NCBI GenBank assembly: GCA_029204225.1
Contig: CM055102.1
Location: 38,624,121 to 38,688,120 of the forward strand
Source of the DNA: Diphasiastrum complanatum
Taxonomy: Eukaryota > Streptophyta > Lycopodiopsida > Lycopodiales > Lycopodiaceae
Direction: 5' to 3'
DNA length: 64,000 bases
Of the stretch, positions 12,566 through 24,300 are shown one piece after another. Every line of letters begins with the position of its first letter. Within the stretch, counting starts at the first letter, position 1. Made by a program: the position numbers and the translations under genes. The notes beneath the pieces were generated by a model. The model ran no database searches. It saw only the letters and a program-made list of their open reading frames with translations, and was not told the DNA's origin.

Positions 12566-12593
12566 CAGAGGAGAGGACCTGCATGCGTGCAAT

Positions 12594-12615
12594 TCTCTCT
12601 CTCTCTCTCTCTCTC
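12594..12615 (+). promoter_or_regulatory. CT-repeat tract in the presumed 5' UTR
   Basis: Eleven CT units, 33 bases upstream of the proposed ATG. Pyrimidine-rich CT microsatellites are common in plant 5' UTRs and core promoters, which supports placing the transcription start nearby, but no function is shown. Confidence 0.5.
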
Positions 12616-12647
12616 AATTTGTGTGGATTGGCGAAGAAGATACAGCG

Positions 12648-12740
12648 ATGGCAACTACGGTGATCAAGTGCAGCTGTGGGAGAATCCAAGACACAATCAT
12701 GCTCTTCACTTTCTTCCTGATTTTTTCTTCTATGCTTGCG
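12648..12740 (+). CDS. Zinc-finger gene, candidate exon 1 (start codon, hydrophobic leader)
   Basis: ATG followed by 31 codons. The start is [15 protein letters not shown] and the rest is the hydrophobic run [16 protein letters not shown], which would serve as a signal peptide or anchor. The exon ends GCG and is followed by GTATGA, a good donor, in phase 0. The first acceptor with phase 0 on the far side of the intron is at 37,431. It lies just downstream of a CT-rich leader, as first exons often do. The link to the downstream exons is inference based on phase, strand and absence of another start; another small exon could lie in the 24.7-kb intron. Confidence 0.45.
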
Positions 12741-15700
12741 GTATGATAATCAAACTCCCTTTCACTAATGATATGGCATATGCTATCCTTCTAAATCTCG
12801 TGCTCGTGCCCTGTTGCTTGAATTGTTGTTTGATTAGCTCTACTTGGTTTGTTCCGGCTTTCCACCTCGACTTTTCTCTCATTCAGCAGCCTCTTCGGAA
12901 CCGCCTTGCAGCTCTAGGGCTCTCAGTGGCCTTTTTTCTCTTTACAGACCTTGCCGTCGATTGATCAAACCACGAGCTGAGAGTTTCGTATGTAGAAATC
13001 CCGGAATGAGCTGGAAAGTTTGCGATTTTCCGATTTGGCTGATGATTCCCAGTGAATTTTGCTCTGATGCTATCCGCTGATATGCTGTCATGCTGCGATC
13101 ATGCTCAGCTGATTTGTTGGTTATTTCTTTGATATAAGCTGATTGTTAAGTTGAATACGAGCTTTGAGAAAGTACACAGATAAATCATTTAAAGAAAGCA
13201 GAGAAAATTTTGATACAAGAGGAAAAGAATGACAAATTGGTTCTGTAGCACATTGCCGAAGGGTCGCTATCACAGTTGCTGGTCATCAATCTGATGTTGA
13301 TTCTTAAGCAGTTATCGTCGATCCTTATCAATAATAGTTTTGTAGAGTAAACTCAGTTCCTTATTAGCTACCACCATTCACCATCCCGTATATTGCAACT
13401 TTTCTGGACTGATCATTAGCACATACATTTGTACCCCTTTCGGGTCTAAGCTTTGAAAGGACATGAACTCTAGTTTCCTTATAAGATCATCTTATTTTGG
13501 ATCTTCACACGCTTTATGTCCTTTTCTAATATCATTTTGAAAACAGTTTTGGACCAATATGGTAGAAAGATAGCTGTCGAAGTTTGTTTCCAGCACCTTG
13601 AATCAACTTGAGAATCGTGGTGCAGCATGTATTGAAGGCCTAAGCAATAACAGACTCTCTCCTAGGTTTAAACTTCACGTTGTATTGTGAATTTGAAGAT
13701 GAAAAGTTTTTGTTGAACTTACTTGTTTTATTGTGCCTTTCATAGAACCAAAACTAGTTTGCAAAATGTTTGGTATAAATTTCAAATGCCTTATTGAACT
13801 TCTTTGTAAACTTCAAAAAATGCATCACATTAAATTTCTTTCGTGTGGTGGGTTTATGGTTTTCAATTGAAATATTCGTGGATCTCAAGTGCAACTTTGA
13901 ATGCATTATGCTGCCATATTCAACTCTACCCCAACAACAAGTTTTTGCAACCTATATTTTTAGGTGATGTTTTCAAGCACCACTACAGGGTATGCACACA
14001 TTAGCTAGAGATTGAGACCCTTGTTGATTCCAAAAGACACCTAGAGAGGAGAGGCTTTATAGATAGTGCAAACTAGAAAAGAACAAGGCTGAGGATCATC
14101 ATATCATGAGATGCCTTGTTTTCTGCTAAATTTGTGGGAGGTATGACATCCTTCTTTTGAAGATCAATTTGCCACTATGCTTCTTCATGAGATGCCTTGA
14201 GTGTTGGCAATTGACATGCACACTAGGGTTTTCTAATTGCTCACAAACTTAGAATCTCCACAATGCTTTAGCCATTGATTACATGTAGTGTCATTTGCCA
14301 TTCTTCGTGGGAGATTGCTATTTTAATTGTCATTCATGGTTTTTTATGCTTCATTGGTATCTAAACCTGTAATTGTGCTCATTATTTGGTACTAGAGCAC
14401 TTTTTGGAGCAATTAAAATGGTCGTGATTTCCTCTAGTTCTTCTCTCTCCCTACTTGTTTTCTCCCAAGATCACCATCATTTATCACTACCTACTTCCCT
14501 AGACGTGCTAAATTTGAGAGTGACAAATAACAAACCTCCATCAAACTTGCTATGCAGGTCGTTGACTATTTCGGAAAGAAGACCATATAATCCAAATAGC
14601 TCGTCCATAAACAACCTTGCTAACTCTGGAGTTGTAACGGTTGTTTTGGCCATTTTTGTCAACGATCAACTGTGACTCTCATGGTGTCTTGATCCCTCCA
14701 GATTCTCGATCCTTCTGGACCTCAGACAAGTCTATTATGGAAATGTTTTTCCGTTTCATTTGCAGGCCTACTTGCCAAGACTCTCTATTTCTTAAGCTTT
14801 TCTAGCGACTATCACATATTGGTGGATGTCCTCTCTAAAACTAGGCCAGAAGAAGTGCCTCCAAAGAAGCTCATAATTTTTCTGAATACCTGGGTGCCAC
14901 ACACTAGGATCGGGGCCTGAAATTTTGTAAATCAGGGACACATCCTCTATTTTTGTAGACTGATGGAATACTTTGAATCCTTGTAAACTCTGAAAGTGAG
15001 AGGTTACAAGGATTCAAAGTATTCCGTCAGTATCTCCTCACCATTGAAAGTGAGAGGTTTCAAGTTTTTAAAAAGACTTGTGTGAGTCTTATTGAGTAAC
15101 TCACTGACTGGTGAACTAGATATGGAAGGAACTGGTTGATGGGAAGAGCTAAGTGCTGAACCTCTAGATGAAGTAAAAAAATCGAAGACTTAAGTTCAGC
15201 AAATGACTCGTCTTGATTAGACGGTATGCTAGCTACTGCTAACTTAATGTCCTCCACTTCCGTTACCAAGCGTATCTAGTGCTCCCTGGTAACGTATTCC
15301 TTCGTATCATAGACGTATTCTTCGTCTATATCCATCGGAGCCTTCTGACGCTTTGCTCTTAGTGTTTCTTCTTCCAGTTTGTCAATGGCTTTGACCGGAG
15401 AAAAGGAAAAAGAACCATTAGGAGTGTAAGAAAAATTGAGAAAGCTAACTGCTATTACTTCATTTTCACCTATGGATATATGGCATTCACAATTATTACG
15501 TATAGCCTGACTTTCATTTGGACCTGTTGATTCCGTCGTGCTGATATCTTGGTTTCCATGATTATGCCTGTGACTCTTTATCTGTTCCTTGGATTGTTGC
15601 TCATTGTCAGGCTGGGCATCTCCTGATAGCTTGGGGTATTGCCTCCGTCCCAACTACTGTTTGTCAGGATGATCTTCAGGTTCCCTGGCATTTCTGGATG

Positions 15701-18293
15701 CTCCATTTCACTTGGTCTATGATGGTGTTACTGAGTTGCCACTTTTTCTGGTGTTCCTGGACCATCAGAGTACCTTGAGAGAGTTTCTTCTCCTTTCTTG
15801 TTATTTTTTGGGGATGTTGCCGCCATGTACTTCAGTGCTGCTCACATGTGCTTTGACACTCATTCCTAGCTACAGGTGGATATTGCTCTGACACTTGCTA
15901 TTGATGATGCGGATCCTGTTCCTTGTTTTGCTTTTGGTATATCAGTTGAGCTTGCTATTCCTCGGCAGGAAAATATATATTGTAATAGCTTGAATGATTT
16001 ACATATCCAACAAATCTAAAAATTATCTTAAACTCAATTCGACCATCCCACATCATGCTATATAATTTATTAGATACTAGCACAACTTCAGAGGTAGATT
16101 TAGTTTCAAACTTCTTTTCTAAATATTCCCACAACTCTTTAGCTTCCGAAAACTTCGAGGTTTCCTGCAGGAGGTAATCATAGATAGATAAGCTTAATAG
16201 GCCTAGGGCTTAATCATTTTTATCAGTCCATTTATCCTTCTGTGCAATCTGTGCTCCTTCTCCAGGTTGTGGCTGGTTCCCATCCACAAAGCTCCAAACT
16301 TGATATCTTTTGAGGGTTTTTTTCATCCCCAGCTTCCAAATGGTATAATTTCTACCACTTTCCATTGCATGATCTCCACAGGCCTGAGTAATGTCGTACT
16401 TGTATTCATCTGATCATTAGCCATGATTGATGCCTATTGCCTATGCTCTGACACCACATAGGAAAAGTAAATGATGCAATAAACAAAGAACTAACAATAT
16501 TTAGTTCCTCCCAAGATCCTAGAAATGTGCTAATGAGGCCTACTCACTAGATACAAGTCTAGAAATGAACATGCATCAACATGCAATATGACATGCAACT
16601 AATTTTCAGATTGGAAGAGATGCTGTCACAGAAAATACCAGCAGGTTTTGAGGTAAAACAAAGTTAGGAATAGGCTACAAACTATAGCACACACATCTAA
16701 CAATGTTTGCAATGAATTCTGTGATTTAACCCACAATTCCTCCTTGAACTTGGGCGCAAAACCTGCAAGCAGAAAGTCGATTTGAGACACGCAAAAAATG
16801 ACTGTTGGCTACCACAATCGAATGGAATCAATGCCTAAACACCATAGGAGAAGGCTCCAACAGCTAGCACTAAAAAAGATGAAGTATGGAGAGAGAAATG
16901 AATTATGGATCAGATTTGCAGTTTGCTGGAATTTCAAAGAAAACAGGCTCAAGAAGATGGCTGATGAACAAGAAATCAAATGAGAGTAAGGAGCCTCATT
17001 GTAGCTCGGGGATTTCTATTATATAGGCTGAAATCAAAATGACAAGTGCTGTGGTTTGTTGACACCTCAATATGATTGCATGCAAGAGATAGGCGTGGTG
17101 ACTCACCTCTTCTAATTAATTGATTTAATTATTTTTCCCCATACTAAATGCATGGGGGTCTATGGCCTATGACAAGTGTCCATAGACCCAACTCTCAAAA
17201 TAGCAAGTGTAGTTAGACTCCATCTCTACGGGTGGGAAGTAAAAAAAAATTTAATTAATTAATTATTTAACGGCTCACCACGGTTGATGGTCCCAAACTT
17301 TGTGAACTATACGGTTCATGAACCGTTGGTGAACTGTTAATGGTTCACCAATACTATGGTTTCGGGTCAAAATCTTGAAATGTGTTCCAAAACGACCATT
17401 GAAACTTTGGTTCTTGTTGACCTCTAAATCTTCACAATAGGAAAATTTTAACTTAGAATTTTGCTTGGAATTTTCTATGGGGGTATGTCCCAAGGAAATT
17501 GGTTTTAAGTTGTCTAAGTTACTTGGGGGTACCAATATTTTTTAAGCACCATGTGTCAAGGTCCTAAGTTCACAAAAATATTTTGGGGCTTGTAGTAGGT
17601 CGAAAACAGCCCATAAAAAAGCCAAAAAAAGCCAAAAAAAACCAGAATTGTTTAGGGAATTTTTCTTTCTTTTGAGGGGAGTCTCCTCCCCACCATAGCA
17701 TTTAATTAATTAATTCTGCCTTTTGAGATTCTGTTGGAGCCGTGTGATCTGCAGTTAGGTTGATGGAAAGATGCTAGAAAGGCATTCAAGGTAGGTCACA
17801 GGGAGCCCAACTATTCTTACAAAGCAGGTTACTGGGCAGGTCAACCCCGTTGATAGGAGGATAGGGGACGGGTGGAGTAGAAGCACAACTAAAAGCAGTA
17901 TAGTCACTTGGAACCTGTTATTGACGTCAATATTGGGCCGGGTATGGCAACATGTAAAGAGGCTCTAGGAATGGCACCGGCATGTGCTGCAATTTTTTTT
18001 GGTTTTTTGGTTTTCGAATGGCACTAGAATGTGTTGCAAATTCTTTTAAAATTTAAAAAAATTGCATAAAAACAACCATTATATATATATCGTAGTGCCT
18101 TGTGGTACCGCTGTTATGGTACCGCCGGTACGGTACCACCCTGGGATCCGCGGTACCAGGGCGGTACCATAATATTAAAAAAAAAAAAAATTTCCCGTGT
18201 TATTTTCGCAAATTTTTTTTTTTTTTTTTGGGTACACCCACCGATATGGTACCGTGGTACCGGGATCCGCGGGACCTGGTACCGCGGGACCTA

Positions 18294-18339
<46 letters not shown>

Positions 18340-21300
18340 TAGGTCCCGCGGATTCCGATACCGCGGGACCATATATGGTACCGCGGTACCATCATGGTAC
18401 CGCGGTACCACAAAATATCAATATATTTATTATTTAGTATTTTTTAAAGTTTTTTTTTTACCTAAACCTACCCGCCCTTACTCTGAAATTTTTTTGCGCC
18501 CTCTCCACCCTGCCATTGCTGCTGGTTTTTCCTGCCTGCCTGCCTTTGATTCCTTGCGTCGCCCTTCGCCCACGCAACGCCCTGCCTTGCATCTGATTTG
18601 CTTCGTCCTGCATTCGCCCATTTTCAGCGTCTCTCCAACAGTGAACCCTGCTGTTTTTTTTCCAGCAATCCATCCTTCCAGCTTTAACTTCATCTGCTTT
18701 TTTTCCCTAGTTTTCTCCATCGCAATGGTGCAATCCGACCTTTTCGGTCTGTGGGACGAGGTGGACGTTGTCAGGCGGGTTGCCGACAAGACCAACAAGA
18801 CCGGTCAGAAGATCGTGCGTTGCCGATACTGCCTAGTCGAATTTGCTGTGTCCCTCACTCGCCTTAAAGGCCATCTGCTCGGTGCACGCGCCAAAAATGG
18901 TGGCACCTTAAATGCTGCCCCTTGTGGCAGCATGTCCGTCCCTGACAGGCAGCGACTACTGGACACCTACGGGCCACGTCTCGTGGCGGGGGAGAACACC
19001 ATTTCGGAGGGCGTTCTCTAGTTTTGCACCCCTCCTTATGTGGCTGACCTAGAGTTGCTGCTTGCTTGGCTGGCACGCACGAGGAGAGGGAGTGCATCCT
19101 CATCCCGTCCCATTGCGCCTCATCCCCCTCAGACACTTCCGCCACATGCACCCCCATCTGCACCCGTTCCGGTGGATCCCGTCCCATCGCGTCCGCTAGT
19201 TGCCACTGCAGTTCCACCACCACGTCCTGTTGCTCACATGCCCCTAGTTTACGATTTTCTCATGGACTCTCCGCCACCCGAGCAGGCCCACAGATGCTAC
19301 TAACAAGGCCTTCGAGGATGTGGATCTGATAACCTAAAACAAGAAAATTCACCAGAAGGTGAAATCTTTAGGAAACTTAGCCAAGAATTTAACGATGTGT
19401 TTCCTGAGCAACTTCTTGAGGGTCTTCCCCCCTCTAGGGGTGTTGACCATGGTATTAAACTCATTCCTGGTAGTTCTCCTATATCACTATCCATATAGGA
19501 TGAGTACTACTGAAGAGGATGAAGTTTATAGGCCACTGCAAAATTACCTTAAGATGGGCCATGTAAGGCCTAGTAAATCTCCCTGGGGGGCGCCTGTGCT
19601 CCTTGTTGATAAAAAAGACGGAGGTACTCGTCTTTGTGTGGACTTTAAAAAGTTAAGTAAATGAACGATTAAAAACCGTTATTCTTTGGCGCGAATGGAT
19701 GAGCTGGTTGATCGATTGCATGGTCCAAAGTACTTAACCAAAATCGATTTGAGATCAGGGTATTATTAGATTCGCATAAAGACCGAGGACGTTCAAAAAA
19801 CCGGGTTTAGAACTAGGTACGGCTTTTATGAGTTTCTGGTTTTACCATTTGGCTTGACAAATGCTCCAGCGACTTTCCAGCAGATGATGAACAATCTTCT
19901 TCGTCCATATCTGGGAAAGTTCGTGATAGTGTACTTGGATGATATTCTCATCTATAGTAAGACCTTAGAGGAGCATGAGGAGCATCTCAGGACTGTCTTA
20001 AAGTTACTTAGACAGGAGAAGCTTTTTGCCAAGGAGTCCAAATGTGTGTTCTCCCAGAAAAGGTTGTTATACCTTGGTCACATTATTTCGGACCATGGGT
20101 TGGAAATTGACCCAAATAAAGTCCGACAAGTACGTGAATGACCTATTCCTAAAACCATCCGGGAGGTTAAGTCCTTTTTGGGCTTTACGGGATTTTTTCG
20201 TAGATTTATCTTGAACTATGCATTAATTGTATTGGCTTTGACGAATATCCTCAGAGGGGCCAAAAGAGTTAGCCGACACAGTAAGTTCAGTCCGCCGATT
20301 ACGTGGACTGAAGAGTTGAATCAGAGGTTTACTATAGCTACTGACCATCAAGCGTTAAAGTATATTAACGATGCGGTCGACCTTAGGGGTTGTAAGGCCA
20401 GATGGTCAGAGATGCTCCAAGAATTTCATTATGACATTGCGTACCGGAAGGGTACTTCTAATAGTATCACGGATGCCTTAAGCCGGATTGGAGAGGTTAA
20501 TCAGTTAAGCTTTTCTGAGATCCAATCTGAGTTGTATCTGTTTAATAGATTTGCGTAAGACTGATAGGTACTTCGGTCGTATGTGGCTAGACGTCCTGGT
20601 AGGTTCTTCTAGATCTAGTGATGAGCTTGGAATGCAGGATTCCAAGATTTCTCTTCAGGTCACAGACCAGGGCACGGAGGGTGGACCCGGATTAGGTCCT
20701 ACGTCGGGGTGGAATGTGAATCGTTCGGTCTCTTGTGGTTAACCGACACCTAAAGGTTTGCAGTAAGTAGGGATTGTAACAATATCCATAGCTGAAAATG
20801 AAGCAGTAGTATGAGAAATAGGTCCGAATCGATATTAAATCCAAGCGATACATAATAACCAGGAATGCCAAATATCAACAGGTAAAATTTTGCGTTATAC
20901 CATACTACAGGACTACAAGATACAGGCCTACTGGGCTACTTTGCATATATTCCGCAGGCCTCTTTACATTGACTGTTGGTTATGTATATTTTTGGTTACG
21001 CATTATATATTAGTCATGTACAGGCCAGAGCCTTTTTATATGCTTATGACCCGCACTGGGTCCTTTTTTATGACATTGACTGGCCTTGGGCCCTTACTAT
21101 ATGGTTATATGTGGAGTGGGGGCCCGTAGGAGGGCGCACTATTTTCCCTCCACATTTTGCCTCCCTTTACTTTTGAATTCCTATTTTAGGGTTCATTGGT
21201 AGGGTATTTATAGGGGCATTTGTACACTCATTTTTCAGATTATTGATTGGTATTGCTTGGGCTCTTCGTGGGAGAACCTATTGTCTTGTCTATTGCTTGT

Positions 21301-24300
21301 AGTCCTTTAGTCTATTGCTGTCTTTTATGCTTCATTGATTCAACACCTGAGATTTTGATCATAACTTGGTATCAGAGCACTTTCCTGATTGCTGAATTTC
21401 AGATTTGATTTTCTGATTGGGTGCCCATTTTCCTTGTTGATTTTTCTCTCTTTGCTGAGGGCTTTCGTCTCTTTGCTTCAGCAACATTCAGCATAGTTTG
21501 GAGGAGGACCAACTCCCATCAGAGCATTTTCCTTGGCGGAGATTTAGCAGATAGTTAGCGGAAGTACTTCCGCTAAATTTGGCGGCCGAAATTTTTTTTT
21601 TTTTTTTTTTGGGCAGATTATTTCCTACGCCCAAGTTCCAAATCCTTTTCCCTCTTTTTTTTTTGAATCCTCCATTTGATTCAGGGAAAGGATTCCCAGC
21701 CATCTTTTCAGCATTGATTGGAGGCTGTCCAGCGCCCTACTTCATCACATTTTTCAGCCATTGTTCCAGCAGAGTTTCAGCCATATTTCAGTTTTGATTG
21801 GAGGCTGTCCAGCGCCCACTTTCATTCTCCTTGTGGTCACATTTTTCAGCCAACTCTTCGCACACGCTTGGAGCTCTATCGAGAGGTATCTTTGCTGGTT
21901 TTTCCTTGCTTTCCACACCTTTTCTTGACATTTGTCATTTCCTTTCTTGCTCTTAGTGTCGTTTGTGTACCTAAAGCGTATTTGGGGTGACGACAAAAGT
22001 CCGCTCCCTCCGATATTAAGCTTTTCTTACACTCTTCACTTCCTACATTCCTTGACCATGGATACTTCCCCTACATCTTCTGAGCCTCGCATACCGTCTT
22101 CCACTTACCTTGACGAAGTACGGCATGAATTCCGAGATCATCTTAGGGAAGCCATGAGTGATGTACGCACTGATTTCCGCCAGGAGTTATGAGAGACGTT
22201 CACTGCTCTTTCTGCCCAGATTGCTACACTATCATTACAGTCCAGTGTTTCTCCACTATCTCCACCTGTTCTCCCACAGCATACATTTCCACCACCCGAG
22301 ACTCCTTCATCTTCTGGTCCTTTGCCACGAGACTTTAAGGATAAGGTTCAGCTTACTGTGTATTCTGGGTCATCCGATGGGAATGAACTCGAGAATTGGT
22401 ATTCTAAGCTTGAGACCTACTTCCTTATGTTTCCTAAGACTGACATTCAGCGGATACATTTGGCTGCTTTACATTTGGAGGGCCGTGCTGCTACTTGGTG
22501 GCGCATGTTTCGCCAGACGGCTTCACATCCTGGCCTTGCTAGTTGGACAAAGTTTATGACAGCACTCCGCCTAGCGATGATTGATCCTCAGTGGCTTATT
22601 CAACAGCGCGACATCTTTCGCAGTTTATCTCACACTGGTGACTTGGCTGCTTATACTACACGGTTTACAGAGCTTTCCTATCTATTCCCAGATATTTCTA
22701 CATTGGAGCTCATCTCTCGCTACGTTGTTGGTCTACGAGGCGCACTTAGGTATGATGTTTCTTCTTTTTTTCCACTCACTCTTTCTCACGCCATCTCCCT
22801 TGCTACCGCACTGCAGCACAAGTACTCTCCCATCTCTTCCTTTGTTTCTCGTCCTTCGCGTCCTTTCACACGTTCTATTTTTTCCTCTCCATCCTCTGCT
22901 AGTCCCACATCTGTCAGTTCACCTTCGTCCACTCTTCCTTCTGCACCACGTCCTCCTTTTTCTCCTCGTCCTGTTTTTGTTCGTCGCTACTCACAGCCTG
23001 AGATGTCTGAGATCCGTGAGAAGCGCTTATGTTTCAACTGTAAGAGTCCTGATCATATCGCCCGTGATTGCCGACATCCTGCCACTGCTACTGCCGTCTA
23101 TTTCCATGATGCTGACACACCTGATGATAGTCCTGATTCTGCCATATGCCTTCATATTCTTGATGATGACCCACCTGTTGATCAGTTTGCCACACCCACT
23201 GAGCCTGTTCCTGATCCCCCTGATCTAGCTGTATGCCATGCTCAGCTTGCTTATGCTACTTGGGCCGGTAAGCCGGGTCCACGCCATATCCGTCTTCGCG
23301 TACGTATCACTGGTCGTGAGTTTATTGCCCTTGTTGACACGGGTAGCACTCACTCGTTTCTCAGCAGTCATATTACTACACGCATTCGTGCTATGCCAGT
23401 CACTACGCCTCATCCCCTGCATGTTGAGGTCGCAAGCGCACACTCTTTTCCTAGCACGCAGATGTATCAACAGCTTTCATATCGGATTGGAGACTTCCTT
23501 GGTCAGGCAGATTTTCATATTATTCCACTTACACGGTACGATCTTATCCTCGATGCTGATTGCTTTGCATCCCTTGGTGCGGTTACAGTAGACCTCCAGC
23601 AACAGACATTGACATTCTCTCATGATGGTACTCAGCATATATTTTCCGGTATTGATTCTCGGCAGGACTATTAGCTTATTTCCGGGAAGCAGTTCATACG
23701 GAGCCTCCCGAAGGCCCACTGTGCGGCTATTCTTTCTGTTCAGCCAGTTCAGCCTATTGCGGATGCACCACCTTTGCCACAGGTATTTTCTGAACTGTTG
23801 CGTGAATTTGAGAGTGTTTTTAGAGAGCCGACTCAGTTACCACCTTTACGAGATGTCAACCACCATATAGACCTTCTTTCCTCTGCATCACCTCCTCCTC
23901 GTCCTCCTTTTCGTATGTCTATTGTTGAGCGCGAGGAAGTCCAGCGTCAGGTGTCTGATTTATTACGTCAAGGCCTTATTGTTCCTAGCCACAGTCCTTT
24001 TGGTGCTCCTGTTTTACTTGTTGATAAGAAGGATGGTACTAAACGTCTATGTATAGATTATCGTGCTTTAAATAAACTTACTATCCGTAATCAGTACCCT
24101 ATCCCTCATATGGATGACCTGTTTGACCAGTTAGGCCAAGCCAAGATCTTTTCTAAACTTGACCTCCGTTCCGGTTATCACCAGATTCGTATGCATCCTC
24201 CTGATGAGCACAAAACAGCTTTCCGTACCCACTTTGGTCTGTATGAGTTTCGTGTCCTTCCTTTTGGTGTTATCAATGGCTCGCCCACTTTTCAGAATGT

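Noticed and set aside
17275-17535. 86-codon ORF present twice (also 27,077-27,337), at first looking like a conserved gene
   Set aside because: Both copies lie inside the same copia LTR; conservation reflects recent duplication of the repeat.
22158-23228. Long hydrophobic + strand ORFs overlapping gypsy 2 gag
   Set aside because: Shadows in another frame of the clearly conserved gag and protease frame.
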